From Bog-756 sp963837805 (GTDB taxonomy: Bacteria > Actinomycetota > Acidimicrobiia > Acidimicrobiales > RAAP-2): 64,000 nt of DNA. Both the position numbers and the translations under genes were made by a program. Location: contig CAWIOU010000014.1 of the NCBI GenBank assembly GCA_963837805.1, positions 562,597 to 626,596 of the forward strand. The letters are read 5' to 3'. Below are positions 7,849 to 17,197 of the stretch, piece by piece (position 1 is the first letter of the stretch; every line of letters starts with the position of its first letter). A model generated the notes under the pieces. That model searched no databases. It had not been told where the DNA came from and was given only the letters and a program-made list of their open reading frames with translations.

Positions 7849-9279
7849 CTACTCGGGGCTCGGTGTGGCCTCGATGATGAACTGGTAGCCGAACATCGTC
7901 GGCCAGGTGGACAGCAGCATGTGATCCACCAGCCGCAGCCACTGTGCCTTGCCGCCCTCGACCCCCAGGGCGTCGAGGGGGAGACCGACCGGCTCGAGTC
8001 GCCGGACGGTGAATCCCCGGCGCTCGATCAGCTTCTTGATGCTCCGGCGGGTGAAGAACCGCAAGTGGGTGGAGTCGAGGATCCCGCGCTGGTCGTAGTC
8101 GAACATCCCGAAGGTCGACCGGAACCTCGGGTACCAGTGGGCGATGTTGGGCACGCAGAAGATGGCCGTGCCCTCGGGGGCCAGCACGTTGCGCACCTGC
8201 CGCATCAGGGATCCGGGATTCACCAGGTGCTCGAGCACGTCGGCGGCCAGGACGATGTCGAACCCGGTCCCCACCTCGGGGGGAATGCCCTCGTTGAGGT
8301 CGGCCCGGAAGAAGGCGTCGGTCCGGTCCTCCACCCCGGCGATCTCGTTGAGGTCGACGCCGGTGACCTGGTGGCCCATGGCCCGGAGCCGCTCCGACAG
8401 CAGCCCGCTCGAGCACCCCAGGTCGAGGACCTTGCCCGGCGGGCGGGACTTGAGCAGCGTGGAGATGCGGCCGTGCGAGCTGTCCTCGCTGGGCTTGAGT
8501 TGGTACTCCTCGTTGAGGGCGATGCGGCTCCCGTCCCCGAAGCCGGCTTTCTGGAGCCGGTAGGCCACCACATCCTTGGTGACGTCGGCGGCGTAGCCCA
8601 TACCGTCCACGTAACAGATCTCATCGCCGTAGTAGGTGGGGATGGGCACCTCGGCGATCCGCATGCCCGCATCGTGGAGCTGGATGATGATCTGGGTATC
8701 GAAGTTGAACCCGTTCGAGTTCCGCTCGAACGGGAGCTGCTTGAGGGCGGCCACCGAGTAGGCCCGGTACCCCGAGTGGAACTCGGTCAGCTCGGTGCCC
8801 AGGGCGGCATTCTCGAAGCGAGACAGGATCCGGTTGCCCACGTACTTGTAGAGCGGCATCCCGCCTCTGCGTGCCGCTCCCTTGATCATGATCCGGGAGC
8901 CGAAGACGGCGTCGGCCTCCCCGGCCAGCAGCGGGGCCACGATCTCGGGGAGGGACTCGGGCGCATACTGCCCGTCGCCGTGGAGCATGACCACGATGTC
9001 GAGGCCGTGCTCGATGGCCAGGTCGTACCCGGCCTTCTGGTTGCCCCCGTAGCCGAGGTTGGTCGGCTGCCTGATCAGGGTGATGGGCAGGTCGGAGACC
9101 TGCTGGTACCCGAGGCCGACCAGATAGGTGGAGTCCTGACTGTGATCGTCGCTGACGATGACCTCTTCGATGTCCGAGCGGATCTCGGCAGGAATGCGGT
9201 CGAGAACCTTGGCCAGGGTGGTTGCCGCGTTGTACGCGACCACCAGCACCCCGATTCTCTTCTTCCCGGCAGCCGTCAC
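7849..9279 (-). CDS. Bifunctional GT2 glycosyltransferase fused to a SAM methyltransferase
   Basis: About 476 residues in two domains. Residues 1 to about 240 are a GT2 domain like dolichyl-phosphate mannose synthases: VLVVAYNAATTL, the VSDDHSQDST loop, HGDGQYAPE and a SGYRAYS motif. Residues of about 265-476 are a class I methyltransferase: VLDLGCSSGLLSERL binds SAM, VTGVDLNE follows, and VLAADVLEHL closes the site. The GTG start at 9279 has a gggggg Shine-Dalgarno about eight bases upstream; a TTG five codons earlier is possible. The fusion suggests that one protein adds a sugar to a lipid carrier and methylates the product. Substrates unknown. Confidence 0.85.
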   Translation of the reverse strand: MTAAGKKRIGVLVVAYNAATTLAKVLDRIPAEIRSDIEEVIVSDDHSQDSTYLVGLGYQQVSDLPITLIRQPTNLGYGGNQKAGYDLAIEHGLDIVVMLHGDGQYAPESLPEIVAPLLAGEADAVFGSRIMIKGAARRGGMPLYKYVGNRILSRFENAALGTELTEFHSGYRAYSVAALKQLPFERNSNGFNFDTQIIIQLHDAGMRIAEVPIPTYYGDEICYVDGMGYAADVTKDVVAYRLQKAGFGDGSRIALNEEYQLKPSEDSSHGRISTLLKSRPPGKVLDLGCSSGLLSERLRAMGHQVTGVDLNEIAGVEDRTDAFFRADLNEGIPPEVGTGFDIVLAADVLEHLVNPGSLMRQVRNVLAPEGTAIFCVPNIAHWYPRFRSTFGMFDYDQRGILDSTHLRFFTRRSIKKLIERRGFTVRRLEPVGLPLDALGVEGGKAQWLRLVDHMLLSTWPTMFGYQFIIEATPSPE

Positions 9280-9433
9280 GACCTGACCCCCCAACGCACG
9301 AAATGACCTGCGTACAGCGTATTCGGCATTTCGGCCGAGGGAAAGACCTCGGAGCGTAGGTGCAGGTCACGCCGCCCGGGTCGATCCCGGTGGGCGGTCG
9401 GGAGGTACGGGCGGCCCCGGTCGGCGGGGATGG

Positions 9434-10060
9434 TCAGTCGCCCCCGATCCACCGGGGAACCAGGTGGTGGCGCTGGATGGCCCATTCCTCGGCGGTCATG
9501 GCGTAGCGGACGTGGTCCTCCCATTCGCCGTTGATCTCGAGGAATCCGAGCGCCACGCCCTCGGAGCGCATGCCCAGCTTCTCCACCACCCGCCGGCTGG
9601 GCCGGTTGCGGGGGATGATGGCGACCTCGATCCGGTGCAACCTGAGCGTCTCGAAGGCGAATTTGAGCACCACCACCACGGCCTCGGGGATGAGACCCTG
9701 GCCGGCGCAGTCCTCGTCGATCCAATAGCCGATCGAGCCGTTCTGGAACGGCCCCCGCTGGATGGAGGACAGCGTGACCTCCCCGGTGAACCGGCCCTCG
9801 AAGAAGATCCCGAATCCGAATCCGCTCCCGAGCTGCCGCTCGCGCTCGCGCATGCCGCACCGGGCCGCGAAGCTGGCGGCGTCCTCGGGCGCCAGGGGGG
9901 CACCCTTCGAACGCGGTTCCCACGGCACGAGCCAGTCGCGGCAACGGTCACGAACCTCGTACCAGGCCTCGTAGTCGCTCTCGACCAACGTGACCAGGCG
10001 CACCCGTTGGCCACAGAGCTCGAGCGAGCGGACGGGCGGTGCAGAGGTGTGGCGAATCAT
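9434..10060 (-). CDS. GNAT acetyltransferase, RimJ/RimL type
   Basis: A 208-residue GNAT domain resembling ribosomal-protein-alanine N-acetyltransferases, which transfer acetyl from acetyl-CoA to protein N-termini or small amines. Typical features are RVRLVTLVESDYEAWYEVR at the start, a GEVTLSSIQRG strand, GSIGYWIDEDCAGQGLIPEA containing the acetyl-CoA loop, and HRIEVAIIPRNRPSRRVVEKLGM near the end. I use the ATG at 10060; a TTG 13 codons earlier gives an unlikely N-terminus. RimJ/RimL-like proteins have varied substrates, so the target is not assigned. Confidence 0.85.
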   Translation of the reverse strand: MIRHTSAPPVRSLELCGQRVRLVTLVESDYEAWYEVRDRCRDWLVPWEPRSKGAPLAPEDAASFAARCGMRERERQLGSGFGFGIFFEGRFTGEVTLSSIQRGPFQNGSIGYWIDEDCAGQGLIPEAVVVVLKFAFETLRLHRIEVAIIPRNRPSRRVVEKLGMRSEGVALGFLEINGEWEDHVRYAMTAEEWAIQRHHLVPRWIGGD

Positions 10061-10282
10061 GATCCGACCATGCCTATCCTGGCGAGGACCCGGTGGCAAG
10101 CGCAGCCGACCGTAGGGCCGCCACCCGGTGCCTTCCCCGCCGTGTCAAATTCCACCAGCGCATCGTGCCCGAAACGGAATGATCGCGCTAATCCGCACCA
10201 CGGCCAGTGGCGGAATGGCCGGAGGCGGCGGTGGTTCTCCTCCCGGATGGGGCAACGTCGATGGGGCACGGCCGATCGACGA

Positions 10283-12316
10283 TCAGCCCGACGCCAGCTT
10301 GGCCAGGGAGATGCTCTCGACCTTGATCGTGCCGGTCCCGTTGAACTGGACCCGGACCGCCACCTCCTCGGTCCCGGTCACCACGAACGGGTGATGGCTG
10401 GCCGTCGCCGTGGCCGACAGCGGGCTGCTCTGCAGGATGCTGATGTCCACGTGAGCGTGGTCGGTCTTCTTGAAGCTGATCACCTCGCCGAGCGCCGCCC
10501 CGGGCTCATCGTCCTGCAGGACGTAGTGGATGGTGGCCTCGTAGCGCCCGGGCAGGACCTCCCAGAAGGGACCCAGCGCCACCGAGCCGTCCTGGGCCGC
10601 ACCCTGGGCCACGACGTCGGACCCCTCCACGGTTCCCACCTGGGACTGGAGGAAGCCTGCCGAGAAGCTCACCGTGGCCGGGAGCTGGACCGGGGACGTG
10701 AGGGAGAGGACCAGGCAGACCAACCCGGCAGCGACGAGGCCGCCCAGGAGCCGGCGCCGGATGCGGGCGGGCCGGCGTACCAACCGGACCAGGTAGTACA
10801 ACACCGCCGCCGTCAGCAGGAGGACGCAGGCCAACCCCCAGAGGTCGCGGGCGTTGCCCCACGGGATGGTACCGGGGAGGACGGCCGGGATCCCGCTGCC
10901 TCCTCCCGGGGTCAGGATCGGGAGATTGAATATCTGCGCGGCGGGGAGATAGCCGAGGACCGGCGAGGGGTCGAGGCCCCCCCACCAGCCCCGGTAGGAG
11001 ATCGGGTCCCACGGTATCTGGCTGTAGTAGAGGTGCTCTCCGAGGATGATGGGCACAGCCTCGAAGACCGACAGCACCGCCGCGATGCCGACGATCAGAG
11101 GTACCGTCGCCTTTCGCACCCGCCACAGGTCGATCACGTAGAGCGCGCAGAAAGCCAGCGCCAGCGGGACCAGCGGCCACTCGTACCGACCGTTGAAGCT
11201 GCCCCCGGTCTGGCTCCCTGGCTCGGTGCCGTTCCCGTAGACAATGGCGGCGGTGAGGACCACGGCGGCGATCACGGCCAGCGGTATCCGACGACGCCAG
11301 ACCCACAGGGCGGCCATCCCGAGCACGAGGACGGGCATCTGGATGAGGATCCCACTCCGCCGGTCGAACACCAGCGCCGCCGAACGGGTCCAGGTCTCGA
11401 TGCCCGAGGTGGTGACCGGGTTCTTCGAGCCGAGGGCATGGCCGTAGGCCCAGAGATTGAACAGGACCACCCCGGACAGACTGATCAGGGCGGGCACGGC
11501 CAGCCAGGCCAGTTGGGCACCGGCCATGAGCGTCCGGCGGCTGGCCACCACCAGCACCACCAGGAGCAGACAGGTGAGCGGGATGTTCTTCTGGGCCAGC
11601 CACGGGAAGAGGGCGAGGAGCAGTCCCCCGGTGACCACCTGGGCGGTGGTACAGCCCCGTTTGGTCTCGAAGAGAGCCACCAGGAGCACGACGATGGCGA
11701 TGATCATCCCGGTCATCAGATCCGGATAGACCTGGGTGCTGGCCACCAGGTAGGACGGGACGAGGAACAGTCCGGCCAGGGCGAAGCGCCAGGGCGAGCG
11801 GGTCCCGGCGAGCAGGCCCACCAGGTGGACGACCCCGACGGCCAGGGCGGCCACCATGGCCAGAAAGGCCACGATGGCCACGGTGGGTCCGAGGAGGATC
11901 GGGAGGGCCAACAGCACCGAGAGGCCGACCGAATGGGTCGGCAGGTACAGATGGTGCCTCAGGATGGCCTCCCAGGTCATCTGGGCGGCCACATTGGGAC
12001 CCGGCTTCTGGGTGAACGGGTAGACGATGTGGTGGGTGATGATGAAGTTGTAGCCAGGGTTGCTGTTGAGCGTGAAGTAGCGGGCGATCGACTCGGCCTC
12101 GACCAGATAGGAGGGCTCGTCGCCGTTGATGTGCACGCCCTGATTCCTCACCAGGGCCAGAGCGCCCGCCGAGGCCCCGGTGAGTGCGGCCACCGCGGCT
12201 AGCGCCGCCCACACCGACGACGTCCGCCTCGGTCGCTCGACGGCCGTTTCCGGCGAGGGCCGGACCTCCTCCGGCAGAAGTGACCTGACTGGGGCAGACG
12301 GAGGAGCGCCGATCAT
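10283..12316 (-). CDS. Multi-spanning GT-C type membrane glycosyltransferase
   Basis: A 677-residue integral membrane protein with about ten or more hydrophobic helices between residues 30 and 540, then a soluble C-terminal domain of about 140 residues rich in beta-type sequence. The first extracytoplasmic loop has INGDEPSYL, the acidic DE motif expected of GT-C enzymes that use polyprenyl-phosphate sugars. It probably glycosylates an envelope polymer or protein outside the membrane. It lies immediately downstream of the triple-GT4 gene on the same strand with a short gap, so coexpression is likely. Donor and acceptor unknown. Confidence 0.75.
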   Translation of the reverse strand: MIGAPPSAPVRSLLPEEVRPSPETAVERPRRTSSVWAALAAVAALTGASAGALALVRNQGVHINGDEPSYLVEAESIARYFTLNSNPGYNFIITHHIVYPFTQKPGPNVAAQMTWEAILRHHLYLPTHSVGLSVLLALPILLGPTVAIVAFLAMVAALAVGVVHLVGLLAGTRSPWRFALAGLFLVPSYLVASTQVYPDLMTGMIIAIVVLLVALFETKRGCTTAQVVTGGLLLALFPWLAQKNIPLTCLLLVVLVVASRRTLMAGAQLAWLAVPALISLSGVVLFNLWAYGHALGSKNPVTTSGIETWTRSAALVFDRRSGILIQMPVLVLGMAALWVWRRRIPLAVIAAVVLTAAIVYGNGTEPGSQTGGSFNGRYEWPLVPLALAFCALYVIDLWRVRKATVPLIVGIAAVLSVFEAVPIILGEHLYYSQIPWDPISYRGWWGGLDPSPVLGYLPAAQIFNLPILTPGGGSGIPAVLPGTIPWGNARDLWGLACVLLLTAAVLYYLVRLVRRPARIRRRLLGGLVAAGLVCLVLSLTSPVQLPATVSFSAGFLQSQVGTVEGSDVVAQGAAQDGSVALGPFWEVLPGRYEATIHYVLQDDEPGAALGEVISFKKTDHAHVDISILQSSPLSATATASHHPFVVTGTEEVAVRVQFNGTGTIKVESISLAKLASG

Positions 12317-12371
12317 TTCGGCCCAACACTATGCGCCGACCGGCCGGCCACCCGGTTCCCCGGCACCAGGC

Positions 12372-15300
12372 TCAGGAGGACATCCGGGCCGGCGACCGGA
12401 GAAGACTCCGGGCCCGTCCGGCACGTCTGGCCGCCGTGTAGATCTCCTGGTGGTCGGCGACCACCCGTGGCCACCGGAATCGGCGGGCGGCCCGGGCGGC
12501 ACGATCGGCCAGGTCACGCTCGAGATCGGTGTCCATGAGCACCCTGCGGACCCCATCCTCGATGCTCGTGGCATCACCGTGGACGACGAGGAGGGCGTCC
12601 CGGGAATCCGAGAAGATGGGGGCGTCCGTCACCACCACCGGGCGGCCCAGCGGCAGGATGAAGCGAAGGGCGGCACTCGACGACTCGCCCGTCTCCTGGT
12701 ACGGGAGGACGATCACATCGGTGCCCCGGAGCAGGGTCCGGGCCACCTCGTCGGTCAGGTACTCGGTGACCAGGAGGACCGAGTCTTCCATCCCCCGGGC
12801 CGCGATTTCGGCCCGGATCTGGTCCTCGTACTCCTTCGACTCGACGTGCGGATACCGGGCGCACAGGGCGACGAGGAGGAGGTCGGGGAACTCGGCTCGG
12901 AGGGGATCGAGCGCCTTGACCAGTTCGAGAGTGCCCTTGTGGGGCAGCAGGAAGCCGAAGGTCCCCACCACCGGCCGTGACCCGAGCTCGAGCGCGGCCC
13001 GCACCTCGGAGGGCGAGAGCTCAGGGGGGGCGGCGGCGCCGATGGGAACAACGGTCACGTTCTCCTGCAACCCGATCTCGGCCAGGAAGCGGGCATCGGA
13101 TTCCTGGTGCACGATCAGCCGGTCCACCCTCGACAACGTGCCGGCGATCTGGCGGAGACTCAACAGGTCCCCCCGGTCGTCGTAATCGCGGGTGCGGTGG
13201 AGGGTCACCACGACCCCGCGGGTCTCCAGCTGGCGTTCGATGAGGTCGGCCATGCGCTGGAATTCGAAGAACCCGAAGTTGAACTGCACGTGGACCACCT
13301 CGGCATCCGTCAACCTGAGCGCCTCCTCGAGGGTGGACAGGTCGGGCGACCATCGGTCCTTCCAGGTCCGGCTCACGCCGAGATCGGCAACCGGATCGAT
13401 GACCACGGCGTCGACATCGGCGAACAGGTCGATCTCGAACGTGTGGCGCGAGTGCTCCACGATGTATCGGGTGTTCTCGGCGATGCCGCACCGGGAGTTC
13501 CAGGTGGTGACCATGGCCACCCGTTGAACCCCAGCCGAGTCCTCGAGATCCTCGATGAACTCCTCCCAGCGGCGCACCGCCGCCGGCCAGGAGTAGCGGG
13601 TGGTGATCAGCTGCCGGGCCGCGTCGACCCGTTGACGAACGGCGGGGTCGTCCGGATGCTCGGCCATCCGCTTCAGTTCGACGGTGAGGCTCTCACCGTC
13701 GGGCTCCGCCCAGATCGAGTGGTCGAGGTCGAGATGGGTCTGCGCCGGCTCCAGCGTGTACGGGATGGTGACCGCCGTCTCCTCGGAGACGAAGTCGGCC
13801 AGGCCCGAATAGGCCAGGCTGATGACCGGGACGCCGGCAGCCATGGCTTCCGCCACCGGGAGGCCGAACCCTTCACCCCGCGCCGGGTGGACGTAGCAGT
13901 CGGCCACTCCGTAGAGGGCCTCGAGCTCCCGGTCGTCGAGGTCACGGTCGATCCAGCGCACGTCCGGCGGGTTGGGATGGCCCGCCTGCAGCCGGGCGAG
14001 GATCTCTCCGACCTGATTGTGGGGATTGGGGAAGGTCTTGAGGATCAGCGACACATCACTGCGACCGGCGAAGGCGGCGAAGTACGACTCGAGGAGCACG
14101 TCGACCCCCTTGCGGGGAAAGGCCGAGCTGATGTGGAGGAAGGTGAAGGACCGGAGATCGACGAGCTCGGGGGCTTCGAGGGTGGCGGTGGGATCGGGGA
14201 TGTCCACCCCGTTGCCGACCACGCGGATCGGGACGTCGACCCCGCAGTCGCGCAGCACGTCCCGGACGAAGGTCGACATGACACCCACACCGTCCAGATA
14301 GCGGTTGAAGTCGTCCACCACCGATTCGGGGACGCGGCTCTCTTCCCACCCGAAGTATTCGCAGGTGATGCCGCCCGGGGTGTCGATCACCCGCGGCGGA
14401 TACATCTGCCGGATGACGACATCGGGAAAAGGCACCTCTTTGGATCGGGCGAACAGGGCGGCGGCCTCGGGGTGCTGCTCGAGGTCCTCCTTGGCCGGTT
14501 CGTAGTCGCCCGGGCCTTCGGTGGCGTAGATGGACACGGCGTGCCCCGGAGACCGGTCGAGGCCCTCGGCCAGCTTCCGGTTGACCACGGCGAGGCTGTA
14601 GCTGGTCTCGAAGGGCCCCTGGATCTGCACCTCCAGCGGGAAGGCGGTCCCCGATGCCCGGTCGATGACCCGGCGGAGCAAGGCCCGGCTGTCGAAACCC
14701 CGGAGCTGCTCGATCCGCGCGAACTGCCTCTCGATCAGCCGCTGCCGCAATTCGGGGTCGCTCTGGACCGCCTGCACGGCGGCGGCCACCACGGCCGGCT
14801 CCTTGGTGTGCAGCAGGACCCCGGCGCCGCTCATCGTCTCGGGAACCGCGGCGGCCCCGTAGGCCACCACCGGAACCCCGGCCGCCATGGCCTCGAGGAT
14901 GGGTACTCCGAATCCCTCGTGTTCGCTGACCGAGACGAAGATGCCGGCACCGGCGAACGCCGATCTGAGCAGCGAATCGGACACCTTGCCGATGAGGATC
15001 ACATGGTCCGTCACCCCGAGCCGCTCGGCCTGGGCCCTGACCGTCGAGACGTAGTCCGCGGCCCTGGTGTCCCCGATCAGGAGGAGACGGGCGTCGGTGT
15101 CGAAGGTCCGGTGGTAGTGGGCGAATGCGGTGACCAGATCGTGCTGGCACTTGTTGCCGATGATCCGGCCGACGTAGAGCCAGTCGTTGGACCGACTGTG
15201 GGTACCACCCGCCTCTTCGGTGAACTCACTGAAGTCGACCCGTACCGGCAGTACCTCCACCCGGCGGAAGCCAACGGCGAGCATCTCCCGGCGGTTGAAA

Positions 15301-15695
15301 TTGGAAACCGCGATCCCGAACAGGGAGCGGCGGGCCAGGGTCATCAGCTGCTCGCGCCCGAGTCGAATATGACGGCGGACCGATTCGCTCTCGAAATACT
15401 GTTCCGGGGTGACGTTGTGGTACACGGTCACGATGTCGTTGGGCAGGGCGATGACGTCGTCGAAGGCCTCGTACCCCATCGAGTGATGGAGCAGGATGAG
15501 ATCGGTTTCCGGACCGCGGTAGCCGTGGACCGAGTGGATGCGGTCGTGAAGTCCCGGGGCGATGTGCTCGGCGAAGATCTCGGACTCGTATCCGAGCTCG
15601 CGCAGCACCCGCCGCAGATCGAGCATCTGATTGGTGATCGCGTCCCCGACGGCGGTCCCCGAATGGAACTGGTGGACTGCCCGGCGCCCGGTCAC
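12372..15695 (-). CDS. Giant glycosyltransferase with three GT4-like modules
   Basis: 1107 residues, about three times the length of a single GT4 enzyme. Module 1 (about 1-345) has the UDP-sugar contact EHEGFGVPILEAMAAG, with Glu residues eight apart. Module 2 (about 350-735) has SSAFPRKGVDVLLES and the same catalytic patch as RGEGFGLPVAEAMAAG. Module 3 (about 740-1107) has VGTFGFLLPHKG and a weaker patch, QETGESSSAALRF, so its activity is less certain. Such proteins build polysaccharide chains from nucleotide sugars in the cytoplasm. Its start overlaps the stop of the upstream methyltransferase gene by 4 bases, showing translational coupling. Confidence 0.85.
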   Translation of the reverse strand: MTGRRAVHQFHSGTAVGDAITNQMLDLRRVLRELGYESEIFAEHIAPGLHDRIHSVHGYRGPETDLILLHHSMGYEAFDDVIALPNDIVTVYHNVTPEQYFESESVRRHIRLGREQLMTLARRSLFGIAVSNFNRREMLAVGFRRVEVLPVRVDFSEFTEEAGGTHSRSNDWLYVGRIIGNKCQHDLVTAFAHYHRTFDTDARLLLIGDTRAADYVSTVRAQAERLGVTDHVILIGKVSDSLLRSAFAGAGIFVSVSEHEGFGVPILEAMAAGVPVVAYGAAAVPETMSGAGVLLHTKEPAVVAAAVQAVQSDPELRQRLIERQFARIEQLRGFDSRALLRRVIDRASGTAFPLEVQIQGPFETSYSLAVVNRKLAEGLDRSPGHAVSIYATEGPGDYEPAKEDLEQHPEAAALFARSKEVPFPDVVIRQMYPPRVIDTPGGITCEYFGWEESRVPESVVDDFNRYLDGVGVMSTFVRDVLRDCGVDVPIRVVGNGVDIPDPTATLEAPELVDLRSFTFLHISSAFPRKGVDVLLESYFAAFAGRSDVSLILKTFPNPHNQVGEILARLQAGHPNPPDVRWIDRDLDDRELEALYGVADCYVHPARGEGFGLPVAEAMAAGVPVISLAYSGLADFVSEETAVTIPYTLEPAQTHLDLDHSIWAEPDGESLTVELKRMAEHPDDPAVRQRVDAARQLITTRYSWPAAVRRWEEFIEDLEDSAGVQRVAMVTTWNSRCGIAENTRYIVEHSRHTFEIDLFADVDAVVIDPVADLGVSRTWKDRWSPDLSTLEEALRLTDAEVVHVQFNFGFFEFQRMADLIERQLETRGVVVTLHRTRDYDDRGDLLSLRQIAGTLSRVDRLIVHQESDARFLAEIGLQENVTVVPIGAAAPPELSPSEVRAALELGSRPVVGTFGFLLPHKGTLELVKALDPLRAEFPDLLLVALCARYPHVESKEYEDQIRAEIAARGMEDSVLLVTEYLTDEVARTLLRGTDVIVLPYQETGESSSAALRFILPLGRPVVVTDAPIFSDSRDALLVVHGDATSIEDGVRRVLMDTDLERDLADRAARAARRFRWPRVVADHQEIYTAARRAGRARSLLRSPARMSS

Positions 15696-16927
15696 TTGGT
15701 GGCGACGACCACGTAGTCCTGGTGCCCGAACACACTTTCGAGGAGCGCCTCGACGGCTTCGCCCGTCGCTCCGTCCGGCAGATCGCTGCTCAATTCCAGC
15801 AGCGGGTGGGGTGACCGCTCCTCGAGCTCCACCGAAACGAACCCGACCTGCTCGCAGATGAAGCGGAGCGTCTCGGGATGCACCGGACGGACGTGGGAGG
15901 TGTCGGCATAGAAGTGATTTCCGAGCGCGTACGAGCTACGCGGATTGATCGTCTCGATGACCAGGACCCCTTCCCGATGGAGCTTCTCATGGGCCAGGAC
16001 GATCAGCTGCTCCAACTCCGGGGTGATCAGGTGCTCGACGACCTGGGCACAGAAGATCCCCTTCAACGAGTCGTCGGCCACACGCGACAGGTAGTGGATC
16101 CCGTCATCGACCACCGCATTGAGCCCTCGCGAACGACAGACCTCGACCATGTCCGGGTCGAGGTCGACGCCCAGGGCATCCTGACCGGCTGCCTCGAGGA
16201 GCGACAGCATCTCGCCCCGCCCGCATCCGATGTCGATGACCCGACCCGGCACCGGGCCGGGAGGGAAGAGCGTGAGGTACCGCTCCTGCGAGGCGCGCAA
16301 CTCTTCCTTGCTTCCCCGGAAGCGGTCCTCGAATCCCACGTAGTCGATGTCGGCACCCGTCGTCCCGATCGCACCCAGGCGATCGAGGATCGATGTGATC
16401 TCCTTGGCCAGCGGACGCACGTCGGACTGCAGCGCCGCATGCTGGAACACCTCGGTCTGCAGCTGCGTGTCCTCGACGATGGAAGCCACCTCCCGACGCA
16501 TGCGGTTGTTGGTCTCGCTGACCGTCACCAGCTGCATCTTGAGTCGGGCGATCTGCCGGCGGAGCTCGTCGAGCTCGGTGTCGATGCGGTAGATCGAGTT
16601 GTAGGCCTGGGCCGAGAACTCGACACCCTGGCTGTCGAACTGCTGCTGAAGGATCCACCGGGGCTCCACATACCAACTGGTCATGCGCCGGACCACCCGC
16701 TTGACCACCGAGCCCACCAGGCCCCGGGGCCCAGAACTCCCGTCCACGTCCGGAGGATGGATCTCGCTGAGGACGGTCCTCATGCGGTGGATCGGGAGGT
16801 CCAGTGGCGGCGACGGCTCGACGAGGGCGGTGGAGGTTCGTTCGTCGACGCGGACGGCTCCGAGGAGGTGCTCGATCCTTTCGATCAGAACGTCAGCCGA
16901 GATCACCTGGCCATCGACATCAAGCAT
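15692..16927 (-). CDS. Class I SAM methyltransferase with N-terminal coiled coil
   Basis: A 411-residue protein. Residues of about 100-165 form a heptad-like coiled coil (TELDELRRQIARLKMQL and following). The C-terminal half is a methyltransferase: VIDIGCGRGEMLSLLEAAG for SAM binding, GVDLDPDMVEVC, then FCAQVVEHL. Proteins of this build often accompany polysaccharide glycosyltransferases and cap or modify the growing glycan terminus, with the coiled coil acting as a molecular ruler or scaffold in WbdD-like systems. The WbdD parallel is inference. ATG is preceded by gggag at normal spacing; the downstream triple-GT4 gene overlaps it by 4 bases. Confidence 0.8.
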   Translation of the reverse strand: MLDVDGQVISADVLIERIEHLLGAVRVDERTSTALVEPSPPLDLPIHRMRTVLSEIHPPDVDGSSGPRGLVGSVVKRVVRRMTSWYVEPRWILQQQFDSQGVEFSAQAYNSIYRIDTELDELRRQIARLKMQLVTVSETNNRMRREVASIVEDTQLQTEVFQHAALQSDVRPLAKEITSILDRLGAIGTTGADIDYVGFEDRFRGSKEELRASQERYLTLFPPGPVPGRVIDIGCGRGEMLSLLEAAGQDALGVDLDPDMVEVCRSRGLNAVVDDGIHYLSRVADDSLKGIFCAQVVEHLITPELEQLIVLAHEKLHREGVLVIETINPRSSYALGNHFYADTSHVRPVHPETLRFICEQVGFVSVELEERSPHPLLELSSDLPDGATGEAVEALLESVFGHQDYVVVATK

Positions 16928-17197
16928 TCACACTCCCAAGGTAGGGTTACGGCTCTCAGCGACAGCCATCACTGACAGTTTATCTTCCAGAAATTCCCGC
17001 TCCGGCGGCCGGATCGGCATGGAGGGTGGGCTCTCACTACCGGCTCTACAATGACCGATCGGAGTGGCGGCGTGGCCTTCTCAGCGGTGCACAAGGCCCT
17101 CGAGGATGTCACGGCGCCCGGGGCCATGAAAGGGCAGGGTCCCAGCGAGCCCGGGTGCAGACCCTCGTGTGAGTTCATCGGAGCGTGAAGGTCGGGC

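Noticed and set aside
9464..12202. Long plus-strand frame opposite the GNAT and GT-C genes
   Set aside because: The composition is low-complexity Gly/Asp/His/Gln typical of shadow frames, with no motifs or ribosome-binding site.
13107..15716. Long plus-strand frame opposite the triple-GT4 gene
   Set aside because: Shadow of a strongly supported minus-strand gene.
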